Below, piece after piece: positions 9,422-20,312 of a stretch of DNA of 64,000 bases (the stretch's first letter is position 1; the number at the start of each line of letters is the position of its first letter). Below the pieces are notes generated by a model. That model ran no database searches and was not told the origin of the DNA. It saw only the letters and a list, made by a program, of their open reading frames with translations. This stretch comes from Marsupella aquatica (taxonomy: Eukaryota; Marchantiophyta), in the NCBI GenBank assembly GCA_973895155.1, contig OZ316891.1, forward strand, positions 30,132,001 to 30,196,000, given 5' to 3'. A program made the position numbers and the translations under genes.

Positions 9422-12400
9422 AGTCCAGATGTTGCCCTTTGCATTTCATCCAGTAACAACGGTGATGAATGGATTTTAGACTGTGCTTGTACCTATCATA
9501 TTTGTTGTATGAAAGAGTTTTTTAGTTCTTACTCAGTATCAACCGGTTCCGTGTTGATGGGGAATGATCATCCTTGTCAAATTATTGGAATTGGATCCGT
9601 GAAAATTCGGATGTTTGATGGAGCTGTGCGAACAGTGAGTAATGTCAGACACATACCTGACATGAAAAAGAACTTGATTTCTCTTGGAATGCTGGAAGCA
9701 AATGGATGTCGGTGGAGTTCTGCTGATGGTATTCTTCAAGTGTCAACCGGAGGCAAGGTTGTCATGAAGGGTAAGTGGCACAGGAATCTATACCTGTTGG
9801 AGGGCAACGTGATTTGTGAAGAAGCCAATGTAACTAGATCTCAATGCGAGATGACTCAGTTGTGGCACTGCAGATTGGGACACATGAGTGAAAAGGGTTT
9901 GGCGGTACTTCGCAGGCAAGGATTTCTTTCTAATTTGGAATCTACTAAGCTAGATTTTTGTGAACACTGTGTGCTTGGGAAGCAGCACAGGAGAACCTTT
10001 GGTGTTGGAACTCACAATACCAAAGCTATACTTGAGTATGTACATAGTGATGTGTGGGGTCCAGCCCCAACTCCCTCACTTTCTGGAAAATTGTACTATG
10101 TCACGTTCATTGATGATTACTCACGGTATGTGTGGATCACATTTCTACACGCCAAGTCTGAAGTTTTTGGCACTTTTAAGAAGTGGAAAGCCCAAATTGA
10201 GAATCAGATTGGCTCCAAGGTGAGATATCTGCGATCAGATAATGGCGGGGAGTATAGTTCAAGTGAATTTGAACTATATTGTGCAGAGCAAGGGATTACT
10301 CGTCATCTCACGACAGTTTATACTCCTCAACAGAATGGTGTTTGTGAGCGGCTAAACCGAACACTATTGGAGCGATCAAGGAGTATGTTGAGCCAATCAG
10401 GTTTACCACATGAATTTTGGGCTGAAGCTATAAATACGGCAGCTTATTTGGTAAATCTTTCTCCTTCAAGTGCAATCAATTTCAAGACGCCGTTTGAAAT
10501 GAGGTATGGACGGCACGCAGACTATCAGGTTTTGAGAGTCTTTGGAAGTGATGCATATGCTCTCACACCTAAGCAGAATCAATCTAAACTAGATTCTACT
10601 TCCAAGAAGTGTCTTTTTCTTGGTTATCAACCAGGTGTGAAAGGTTACAGGCTATGGGATCTAGAAGCTTGTACGTTGCTTGTCAGTAGAGATGTATCCT
10701 TTAATGAATCCAGATCATCAAAGGAGGGGGAGAATGCTCAGGCTTCCCGTACTGACAAAGGTAAATCTCCTATCCTGGACCATGTTGTGGGGGAGATTGG
10801 TCATGAGAGTTTTCATGACATAAATGAAGGAGGTGCTCCGAGAATGGAGCTGGTTCCGGTAATGGAACAAGAGGAGCAGGCTGTTGATGGAATACCTCAA
10901 ATTCAACCAACAGAACAAGATCAACCAGAATCATCAGCTAGAAAATCAAGATGTACTACTCGAGCTCCTACAAGGTATGGACAATGGACAGATTCATCAA
11001 GGTTAGATGATGTTGACATTGCACCTGATGATGATGACAGAGCACTGATCTTGGAAGAAGGAGAACCTTCTTCTTATCATGAGGCGTGCATTTCAGACGA
11101 GAAAGATGAATGGAATGCAGCGATGCAGAGGGAGTTGCAATCTTTAAGTTACAATAGAACATGGGAGCTGGTGCAGCTGCCAAGTGATCAACAAGTGGTG
11201 GATAGCAAGTGGATTTACAAGCTGAAGGACAACTCTTCACATGGAGGAGACAAGATATACAAGGCAAGGCTTGTTGCCAAGGGATTCACTCAAGAGAAGG
11301 GAGTGGATTACAATGAGGTCTTCTCTCCAGTTGCCAAGTATTCCACGATACGAATTTTGTGTCAACTTGTTGTGTTTTTTGATCTGGTGTTAGATCAAAT
11401 GGATGTTGTTACTGCTTTTCTCTATGGCACCTTGGAAGAACAAATTTTCATGAGGCAACCACTGGGCTTTGTGAAGAAGGGCCAAGAGAGTTTAGTTTGC
11501 AGGTTACTTAAGTCCTTGTATGGATTGAAGCAAGCTCCTCGGCAGTGAAACAAGCGGTTCGATGATTTCATGCTTGCACAAGGATTCACTAGGATGGTGT
11601 ATGACCCTTGTGTGTATACGAAATCAGTCAAGAATGGTGTGTTTGGTTTGCTCATTCTGGTGCTCTATGTGGATGACATGTTGATTGTGGCTAAGGATCA
11701 AACTGAGGTTGACAAACTCAAAGCAAAATTGAGTTCTGAATTCCTAATGAAGGATCTTGGGAAAGCCAAGAGGATCTTAGGTATGGAGATTACGAGGAAC
11801 TTTGAAACTGGACAATTGTGGTTGAATCAAGGCAAGTATGCTGAAAAGGTACTTGCAAGATTCAACATGGAAAATTGTAAGCCGGTAAGTATTCCTTTGG
11901 CTCCACATTTCAAGTTATCATCGGCTTTCTGCCCCACGGATCCAGTGGAGAGAGGTTTGATGACTAAGGTTCCATATGAGAAGGCAATGGGCAGTCTAAT
12001 GTATTTGATGACATGTACCAGGCCTGATCTAGCCCTAGCAATGGGCAAAGTGAGTAGATTCATGTCAAATCCAGGGAAGGTACATTGGGAGGCTGTGAAA
12101 TGGATTCTCAGGTATCTTAAGGGCACAATAGACTATGGTCTATTGTTTGATAGTAGATCAAACAAAACCAAATCTTTGGTTGGCTATGTAGATTCTGACT
12201 ACGGAGGCTGTCTGGAAACAAGGAGGTCAACGACTGGGTATGTGTTTACTCTTGGAAGAGGATGCATAAGTTGGAGATCTACCTTGCAGAAGTGTGTATC
12301 TCAGTCTACTACAGAAGCAGAATATGTTGCAGCAGCAGAAGCAGCAAAGGAAGCAATTTGGTTGGATAAGCTGGTCACTGAGATGGGATTGGAGCATGGA

Positions 12401-12649
12401 AAAATGACTCTTCATTGTGACAGCCAAAGTGCGCTTCACCTAGCTATTAACCAGGTTATGGATAGCAGGGTGAAACACATTGACATCAGGTACCATTTTA
12501 TTAGGCAAGCAGTGTCTGATAAAATATTTGAGCTAGTCAAGATTGATGGAAAGCTCAACCCGGCTGATGCTTTTACCAAAGTGATTCCTTTGGAGAGTTA
12601 CTCAAGACACCGTGCTACTTTGCAAGTTTTGCATTTGCAGCACAAGTAG
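9422..12649 (+). pseudogene. pol: Copia-1 Pol polyprotein, broken by one nonsense codon
   Basis: In frame with gag. Domains in order: an aspartic protease with core WILDCACTYHIC (about 9470-9505); GAG-pre-integrase with the zinc-binding pattern H-x-H-C-C (LWHCRLGH to CEHCVLGK, about 9860-9985); the integrase core with the D,D,E triad in VHSDVWGP, RSDNGGEY and NGVCERLNRT (about 10040-10350); reverse transcriptase from VVDSKWIYKLKD (about 11198) through LYVDDMLIV (about 11665); and RNase H with VGYVDSDYGG, TTEAEYVA and HCDSQSAL. TGA at 11546-11548 replaces the Trp codon that Copia-2 has in PRQWNKRF, cutting reverse transcriptase before its catalytic YVDD. Otherwise the frame is open to TAG at 12647-12649. 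Confidence 0.93.
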
Positions 12650-12841
12650 AGTAACTTAACAATATGTAATTTCTGTATATGGGTTACTCAATCCTGTTAT
12701 GGCTACGGCTTAATTCTAGTTAACCCTTAGTTAACCTTAAATGGTTTTTAGGGGGACACCTATGGTTTTAGGTGATTGTCTAGAATTTCCCGTTGAGTAT
12801 CTCATATGGATAGCAGAAATTGCAGTCCCCAAGACTAGAGT

Positions 12842-12853
12842 CAAGGGGGAGTT
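12842..12853 (+). other. Copia-1 polypurine tract
   Basis: CAAGGGGGAGTT abuts the 3' LTR, where a plus-strand primer tract is expected. It also serves as the boundary that fixes the LTR start. Confidence 0.85.
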
Positions 12854-13185
12854 TGTTAAGGATTGCTCTTAGTCTTGTGACTCATAGGTTACGACACTTA
12901 GGCTAACCACAGTTAGGATCTTAGTTGAGGTTAGATTAGTCGTGTGTGACCTTGTATATACCAGGGCTAGTGTAAGCCGCTGGTGGGTGGTGCTTACTCA
13001 TTGTAACAGAACAACAGGAGGAAGAGAGAGAGCATGTGTGTTCGTCTACTCTTGAAGTAAAGCTTGAGTGTTCATGTGGACGTAGCCTTGGAGAAGAGGT
13101 GAACCACGTAGAGATTGTGTCGACTACGTGTGCATGGAATGAGTCATGGTTGTATGGTCGTTGCGAATGACGTCTTAGTTCAACA
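12854..13185 (+). repeat. Copia-1 3' LTR
   Basis: 332 bp, TGTT to AACA, followed directly by the AGAAT target duplication. Compared with the 5' LTR it has six substitutions and a one-base deletion. Confidence 0.95.
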
Positions 13186-13410
13186 AGAATGATGAGAAAA
13201 AGATAAGATGTCAAGGTGAGAAAAGATCTTGAGGAGAGAAAAAGATGATGAAAAGGGGAAAGTTGTCAAGGGTGGGAAGAAAATGTTGTGGTGAGATGAA
13301 GATGTCAATGTGAAAAAAGATGTCAATGCAAGGTAAAAACATTAAGGAGAGATAAATATGAAAAGGCAAGAAAAATTGAGAGAAAAAGATGTCAAGGTGA
13401 GGCAAAAACA
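13186..13410. repeat. ~20-bp array, block right of the Copia-1 insertion
   Basis: After the AGAAT duplication, the purine-rich units resume (GATGAGAAAAAGATAAGATG, GTCAAGGTGAGAAAAGATC) and fade out by about 13410. With Copia-1 removed, this block joins 5976-6338 without a break. Confidence 0.8.
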
Positions 13411-13965
13411 TAATTGTAAGCTTTGCGATGTAGTTGTTGAGACATTTTATGTGTGATCCCGACCATACAGATGTTGTGGTCATGTTCAATACCCTGTGCT
13501 GCACTTAAGATGTTGTGTAAACGATGTCATTGCATAAAAGATGTCCATGTCAAAAAGATATTGTTGCAAAAGTAATAGAGGAGAGCGTGAGCTAAATAGA
13601 TGATGATAACCGTGGCACATGCATTTGCACAACGCTAGATTGAAGGTGACATCCCCACTCCTCCTCATGGCCTCCTTGCCCCCTTACTCTTGGGCTGCCT
13701 CGGCCCCGCTCCCCCCCTCCTCCTCTTCCACAACCCAATAAAAAGCAAGGCTGTCCCTTTTCTCTCTTTTTTTCCCTCTTATTCCTTACTTATTTTCTTT
13801 AGTGTATTTTCATCTCCACTTGCTCCACTTTGTCTCATCCCTTCCACCTAAGTACTTATGGGATGGTAACACAATATATATTTAGCCCCTCACCCATGGG
13901 TACATCAATTGATTTCTCCAGGACTTTGAACTCTATGGCTTCTAGTCTTGTCCCCTCATAACGGT
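13411..13965. other. intergenic spacer
   Basis: No gene recognised. It includes a pyrimidine-rich stretch at about 13680-13800 and leads into the 197-bp monomers; the 5' limit of the non-LTR element may lie in its last ~100 bases. Confidence 0.4.
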
Positions 13966-15240
13966 CACCGTATGAGCGAGTTACATCAGATTTAATTTTC
14001 GCCATTTTTTCACTTTTTCTGTGCGTTCGGCGATTTCGCGATTCAATTTGGGTCGTAACTTTCTCCGCGAGTTTCGGATTTGGGAGTTCTTGACTGCTTT
14101 GGAAAGATCTTGGCGAGGCGGTGAAGATCGATACGACTTGCACCCCAAACGGTCACCGTATGAGCGCATTACGTCGGATTTAAGTTTCGCCGTTTTTTCA
14201 CTTTTTCTGCGCGTTTGGCGATTTGGGCGATTTCGCGACTCAATTTGGGTCGTAACTTTCTCCGGGAGTTTCGGATTTTGGAGTTCTTGACGGCTTTGGA
14301 AAGATCTTGGCGAGGCGGTGAAGATCGATACGACTTGCGTCTCAAACAGTCACCGTATGAGCGAGTTACATCGGATTTAAGTTTCGCCATTTTTTCACTT
14401 TTTCTACGCGTTTGGCGATTTGGGCGATTTCGCGACTCAATTTGGGTCGTAACTTTCTCCAGGAGATTCGGATCTGGGAGTTCTTGACGGCTTTGGAAAG
14501 ATCTTGGCGAGGCGGTGAAGATTGATACGACTTGCGCCCCAAACGGTCACCCTATGAACGAGTTACATCGGATTTAGGTTTTGCTGTTTTTTCACTTTTT
14601 CTGCGCGTTTGACCATTTTGGCGATTTCGCGACTCCATTTGGGTCGTAACTTTCTCCAGGAGTTTCAGATCTGGGTGTTCTTGACGGCTTTGGAAAGATC
14701 TTGGCGAGGCGGTGAAGATCGATACGACTTGCGTCTCAAACGGTCACCGTATGAGCGAGTTACATCGGATTTAAGTTTCGCCATTTTTTCATTTTTTCTG
14801 CGCGTTTGGCGATTTGGGCGATTTCGCGATTCAATTTGGGTCGTAACTTTCTCCAGGAGATTCGGATCTGGGAGTTCTTGACGGCTTTGGAAAGATCTTG
14901 GCGAGGCGGTGAAGATTGATACGACTTGCGCCCCAAACGGTCACCCTATGAACGAGTTACATGGGATTTAGGTTTTGCCGTTTTTTCACTTTTTCTGCGC
15001 GTTTGACCATTTTGGCGATTTCGCGACTCCATTTGGGTCGTAACTTTCTCCAGGAGTTTTGGATTTGGGTGTTCTTGACGGCTTTGGAAAGATCTTGGCG
15101 AGGCGGTGAAGATCAATATGAATTGCGCCCCAAACGATCACCAATTGAGCGAGTTTCATCAGATTTAGGTTTCGCCATTTTTTCACATTGGCTGCGCGTT
15201 TGACGATCTTGGCGTTTTCATGACTCGATTTGGGTCAACG
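13966..15240 (+). repeat. 197-bp tandem monomers upstream of the non-LTR element
   Basis: The marker CACCGTATGAGCGAGTTACA or a close variant recurs at 13966, 14154, 14351, 14548, 14745, 14942 and 15139, giving spacings of 188, 197, 197, 197, 197 and 197. Units alternate between two types (TGCGTCTCAAA before CACCGTATGAGCG, versus TGCGCCCCAAA before CACCCTATGAACG), so there is a higher-order repeat of 394 bp (14351-14744 versus 14745-15138). The repeated ~90-codon frames inside it are shadows, since 197 is not a multiple of three. The array leads straight into the leader of the reverse-transcriptase element below. Confidence 0.92.
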
Positions 15241-15547
15241 TATGAGCCAGTCACATCGGCTTTAGGCCATCGCTTCTCCTCCAATTGGTTGTCGCCTTTG
15301 GGAGCTGTTGCCGCACGCTCAATCTAGAGGGCGGATCTTCACTCGCGTCGACTCCCCAACGGACAGATCGACGGGCGTTTTAGCTTTGTTCCTTACTATT
15401 CCTGCACCTGTTCAACGGTTTCCTAGGCTAGCGGTGGCGCCGTTTCTCGACCTGATGCGGTGGGCTCTCTCCATCGCCTCCCCTTTCTTTTCACATGCCT
15501 CGGTTGGGCCTTTTGTCGCTTCTTGATGCGTTTTTGCTTTTATCGGG

Positions 15548-18500
15548 TTGCGGCCTATCATGTCTACGTTGAGAGTGTTGGCGCAGGGCAAGCGCCCAGC
15601 CCCACCCTACACTTCTCCCCCGTCCTCCCCTCCCCCTCGTGGCCGTCTTCATGTTTGTTCTTCTTCACTGGATCTCTCTCATCTTCGTGATGATCCCATG
15701 CCCGATGCTCTGCCAGTCCCCCCCCCCCGTCTACTGCCCACCCCATCGTCGCCCTGGCTCCTCTCCCCACCCCATTCCCCCTCCACCCATTCATCATCCT
15801 CCTCCGGCCTCCTCGTCCACATCTGTTCCACCCCCACCTCCTGTCCAGTCTTTCCCTGCTCCCTCCCCGGACGAGCGTCCCCTGCATACTTGTCCTGACT
15901 GTGGATGGGTTGGCATCTCCCTCCCTCATCATCGCGGGCGGGGCCGGTGCCATCGTCGCCAGCAAGCACAATCCCAGCCTCAGCCCCCTATTGACCCGGT
16001 TAGCTCTGCCCCTCCCTCCTTGGAGGCTCCCGAGCAGGCATGGAGTTGGGTTTGCACTCTAGACCCCCTTCCAGCCTACCATCCAGGGTACATTAGACCT
16101 CGCCTTTATAACCACATTCCTCTGGCGCTGCGCCCTTTAGTTCGGTCCTCCTTGTTGCAACTCATGCAGCTTATCTTGGCGCATCCTATGGAGATCTCCT
16201 ACTGGTCTTTACTGATGCTTTTTCCACAGTGGACTCTTACCCTCCCTAGTCATGGTGGTCGTGTGGGTCACCGTGAGACTGCCTCTCGTATCCATCGTTT
16301 TTTGCGGGGAGACTGGGAGCAGCTTCAGGAAGAGTATTTTCTTCGCGCCCGGTCTTTTACCGCCCGTGCTTTGTCTGACTCAGCTTGCCACTCTCATCCC
16401 CCTGAGCATTGACGTCTTCGTCGCTCTTGTCGTTTAGCCCAGGCTGGTGAATATTGTCGGGCTGTCCAGGCCCTTTCTCCCACCACACCAGCCCCCCCTG
16501 GCGAGGTCACCTCGTTGGCCCTTCAGGATCTCCATCCGCAGCCCCATGATCAGCTCCCTTTGTTTGTCGAGGATTTTGAGCCTGAGGAGGATCTTCAGTT
16601 TAGTAGGGACCACTTCACCTATGCCTTCCTCCATGCCCCGCGTTGTTCTGTTGGTGGCCCCTCCGGCTATGTCGTTGAGCATTTTCGTGATTTATTCCCC
16701 CCTGAGGATCCTCAATTTGGTTTTCCAGTTTTCTTCTCCTTTTGCCAGTGTATTGCAGCCGGTCGTTTGCCTCCTCCCGTCTCTCGGCTCTTGAGTGCTT
16801 CTCGTTTATTGGCCATGGCTAAGTCTTCACCGGGTGTTCGGCCAATTGCTATTGGGGAGGTTTTTCTTCGTCTTGTGTCTCGCACACTTTCCTCACAGTT
16901 TCGCTCTGCACTATCGGATCATCTCTCTCCACATCAGTTTGCAGTTGGCGTTCCTGGCGGTTGTGAGACGGTTATTGCGGGTATTCGAGCTACATTGGAC
17001 CTCCACCCTGATTGGGTTGTCCTCCAGGTTGATGTCTCTAACGCTTTTAATACGGTTTCTCGGGCAGCCATTTTTCGTGCTTTGAGGGCGGCGGATCCAG
17101 ACATCCAGTCCCTGATCCCCTTTGTCCATTGTTTTTATGGACTCGAGGCCCCACCCCTCTATAGTCATCACTCCTCTACAGGTGTGTATACCACTCTTTC
17201 CTCTGCAGAAGGTACACGTCAGGGTGACCCTTTGGGTGGGCCTCTTTTTGCCATTGCCCATTTTACAGCTTTACGGGAAGCTGCCATGGCCCACCCCAGT
17301 GTATCTTCCCCTCCCTTTCAGATGACACCCACATCATTGGTCCTCCTGCCGCGGTTACTTCTGCCCTCGCCACTCTTTCCACCCATTTGATGGGCCTCGG
17401 TTTACGAGTTATGAAGAGTCGTGCATGGAGTCCAGCTGGGTTACCCTCTGATCTTGTGCTTCCCCCAGGGTTCTTACGTCCAGCCGATGGTCTTCGGGTC
17501 CTTGGCTCCCCAGTCGGTACCGCCTCCTTTTGCTCATCTTTCATCGCTGACTCTATACAGGCTGCCTTAGCCCATACTCCTATGCTCCCTAAGTTAGCAG
17601 ATTCTCAGGCAGCATTTGGGATGTTGTTGAGGTGCATCCATCCTCGTGCGTCTTATCTGGCTAGGACGCATCCCCCTACCGAGGATCTTTGTCTCCACCT
17701 TCGAGCATTTGATGTCTCCATTCGTCAGACCCTGGCCTCTCTTTTAGGTCCGGGTACGTTGCTCTCATCTCTGTGGCTTCATCGACAACTCAGTCTTCCT
17801 ATTTCGCAGGGTGGTTTTGGGCTTACTTCCATTGAGAGCCTTGCACCTTTGGCCTTTTTGGGTGCGTGGGCGGCCGCCTTCTCGTTGTTGGCCGATCGTT
17901 TTCTTATTGAGGATCGCCCTTTTTTACTTTCATCTCTCATGGAGGTAGAGGAGGGTTCCCTCCCGTTTCAGGTTCATTTGCGCGCAGCGCGGTCCTCATT
18001 ACCAGATCCCGTTCGCGCCGCGTTACCTTCTTTCCAGGAGTTTTTATCCTTGGATCCCGTTCGTCTTCAGGCAGACCTCGCTGGGCGTATGCACACTTTC
18101 ACCCTTTCCAGCATCCTCTCTGAGGCACCTGACACGGACCGAGCTCGGATTCTTTCTTCCGGAGGGAAGGGCGCAGGTGGATGGCTTCAGGCCAATCCAG
18201 TCATTCCTCATTTGCGGATGTCTTCAACGGAGTTCTCCACAGCCATGCGTCTTCGTCTGGGGCTGCCCCACCCACTTCTTGCAGGTTTACCTCCTTCTTG
18301 CACTTGTGGGAAGCCTTGTGATGCCACAGGTGTCCATCTTCTTCGGTGCAGTTTGGGAGGTGAAACCATTATTGTTCACGACGCTGTGCGAGATGCGACT
18401 GCTCAGGTTCTCTCTGGCTCTTTGGTATGCGTGCGGCGGGAGGTGGTACTCGAGTTACCTGGTCCTCCATCACAGTGGTTACGGGTGGATCTTACCATGG

Positions 18501-18952
18501 TCCGTGAGGGTCAACGTACTTTGGCAGATGTTGTGGTGGCAAACCCATTGCGCCAAGACATCATTGGGACAGCGGCAACTACGGCAGGGGCAGCAGCATC
18601 ACGTGCAGCAACAACGAAGGAGGCCAAATATGCTGCACGAGCTTCATCCGACAGCTTCCTCCCCCTTGCTGTGGAGCTATTTGGGCGTCTTCATCCTCAG
18701 TTTGATGGGCTTCTTCGGCAAGCTGCCCGGGATGTTCATGGCCGAATGGGTCCCACCGGACCCCCGCTTTCTATTTTGACCACGCACTTTTGCCAACGCA
18801 TTTCAGTCACCTTACAGCGTGCTCAAGCTTGGGCCATCTATCGTCGATCTCTTACAGTGGGTGCTAGTGTGCCTCCGCAGCGGCTAGCTCCCCTTGAGGA
18901 TGTTCCAATCCCACTTGCCGATCTAGTTTTGACTCTTGATGTGGACCATTAG
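15548..18952 (+). pseudogene. RT/endonuclease polyprotein of the non-LTR element, broken by three lesions
   Basis: The protein starts at ATG 15548 or 15560 and is Pro/Ser-rich. A zinc-finger-like CPDCGWVGISLPHHRGRGRC lies at 15891-15950. Reverse transcriptase motifs follow: SPGVRPIAIGE (about 16830), QVDVSNAFNTVSR (about 17025, motif A), GTRQGDPLGGPLF (about 17212, motif B) and the DDTHII of motif C (17321-17338). The C-terminal part has CTCGKPCDATGVHLLRC (about 18300-18350), then VLELPG, RVDLTMV and LADVVVANP, which resemble a restriction-like endonuclease. Breaks: an 11-C run at 15718-15728 where the frame changes; TGA at 16410-16412 in an Arg-rich stretch; and a one-base loss at about 17318-17319 immediately before the catalytic DD, after which the frame stays open to 18952. 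The family assignment is inference. Confidence 0.75.
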
Positions 18953-19205
18953 CTTTTTGCCACAATCGGTAGGAATGATGAGGACCTCGGTTCGCTTGGG
19001 TTAGTTTTAGTCTCTCTCTCTTTCTTGGTTTTTAGGGGTTCCCTATTGTTCATTTCTTATTTTTAGTTCCTCTTTCTTGGTGTTTAGTGGTTCCCTTTTG
19101 CTCATTTATTTTTCGATTGGTTTTGTCCACTTGGGCCCTCTTTTGTTTGTTCATTTGTACTCTGTTTGGTCCCTTTGTATATAAAAAGTGTGTATATTTA
19201 ACCTC

Positions 19206-19950
19206 ATAATGGTGTCCGAAGTGCCCCTATCCCAATGACAACGCATGGCACCCAAGTGCCCCCATCCCAATGACAACACATGGCTGAGCATATGCCATAT
19301 CTCCCTCCTAGAGAATCTTTGTGGTATATCAAAATACTTTTTGTCTCCTTTGGATTAGGGAGATTGCTTTTTGAATAATGCAAGGCCAGGATAAAAAATA
19401 TATAAATCTAATGGTCAGAGAATGTTCCTTCCAAAAGTGAGTTTGTAGACTGACAATACACCACTTTTGGCGGGATAGGGTATTATAGTAGTAGATGACA
19501 TGGGTAGACCATTTTGGTTGAGTTATTCATCATGGCATGAGGATGGGTAGATTCTAATAGGTTAATTTTGATTGTGTTATTTTGAAATATTAGGGCTAGT
19601 GTTTTTTCATGTCCCCTCCTCCTTTAGCTCCTCCTTTAGTTGCCTTGAAGATGAAAACTGAAGATTATTGTAATTCTCGTAAGCATCAAGTCATAAGCAC
19701 AAATTCCAATGGACCACCAAAATGTGTCCATCATCCGGGCTTCACTTTCAGACCTAAAATGTTATCCCACTGGGACTGACAGGTTCAAATTAATTATTGA
19801 GTGAATCTGATCGTACCTGGGGTACTACTGCTCCACCTAGGAATATGTACTTCTCTGTTTTCAATAATCAATAATTGATCCTACGGTAGCACTGGCGCCA
19901 CTGCGAATGTGTACGTTTTTATTATTGATGCAATATTCTACAGGAGTACC
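19206..19950. other. intergenic DNA
   Basis: Just past the retroelement, a short phrase (AAGTGCCCC-ATCCCAATGACAAC) is duplicated at about 19219-19285. No gene is recognised. Confidence 0.4.
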
Positions 19951-20117
19951 TGGAATTTGCATTATTCAGTCATGACTGCCGAACATTCTAGTGTAGTGCT
20001 TGCGCCACTCATAATTATAACTCAGAACCAACTCTGGAATTTGCATTATTCAGTCATGACTGCAGAACATTCTAGTGTAGTGCTTGTGCCCCTCATAATT
20101 ATAATTCAGAACGAACT
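19951..20117. repeat. 84-bp tandem duplication
   Basis: The unit beginning TGGAATTTGCATTATTCAGT recurs exactly 84 bases later at 20035 with few differences. It is noncoding as far as I can see. Confidence 0.85.
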
Positions 20118-20147
20118 TGCTTAGGTCAGTTGGCTAGGGGACTAGCT

Positions 20148-20312
20148 TGGAACTGAAAAATCCTAGGTTTAATCTCTCGTCCATACACAAGGGATGTGGA
20201 GCCTGGAACTGAAAAATCCTAGGTTTAATCTCTAGTCCATACACAAGGGATGTGGAGCCTGGAACTGACAAATCCTAGGTTTAATCTCTTTTCCATACAC
20301 AAGGGAAAAATC
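20148..20312. repeat. 56-bp tandem repeat, about three units
   Basis: Units start TGGAACTGAAAAATCCTAGG at 20148, 20204 and 20260; the third is interrupted, and fragments of the unit (GGTTTAATC, CCATACACAAGGG) continue to about 20400. Confidence 0.85.

Larger units (their letters stand above)
6339..13185 (+). mobile_element. Copia-1: full-length Ty1/Copia LTR retrotransposon
   Basis: This is a complete element of about 6.85 kb: 5' LTR, tRNA-Met primer site, long leader, gag, pol (protease, integrase, reverse transcriptase, RNase H), polypurine tract and 3' LTR. The order integrase before reverse transcriptase defines the Copia superfamily. It is flanked by perfect 5-bp direct repeats AGAAT (6334-6338 and 13186-13190). 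Both LTRs start TGTT and end AACA. They differ by six substitutions and one indel, so the insertion is fairly recent. The leader is interrupted by a 100-base run of N. The copy is probably not autonomous: pol has a nonsense codon at 11546-11548 and the Gag zinc knuckle lacks its last cysteine. Confidence 0.95.
13966..19205 (+). mobile_element. non-LTR retrotransposon, restriction-like endonuclease type (dead copy)
   Basis: The unit consists of 5' tandem monomers, a leader, one long broken frame (about 15548-18952) and a ~250-bp 3' region ending near TATATAAAAAGTGTGTATATTT (about 19180-19200). I find no LTRs, no integrase and no upstream apurinic-type endonuclease. Reverse transcriptase is followed by a C-terminal zinc motif and an acidic nuclease-like region, the domain order of R2-like, single-ORF elements. 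I cannot fix either end and see no clear target duplication, so the limits are approximate, and the link to the 5' monomers rests on position. Confidence 0.7.

Noticed and set aside
14021-15203. five similar ~90-codon frames (RLNLGRNFLREF type)
   Set aside because: They recur with the 197-bp DNA monomers; the unit length is not a multiple of three, so no continuous protein exists.
13966-15240. possible centromeric satellite
   Set aside because: Only six to seven units, positioned next to and on the strand of an RT element; not excluded, but the element-leader reading fits better.
15564-15971. minus-strand frames of 96-135 codons
   Set aside because: Antisense shadows of the proline-rich start of the retroelement protein.
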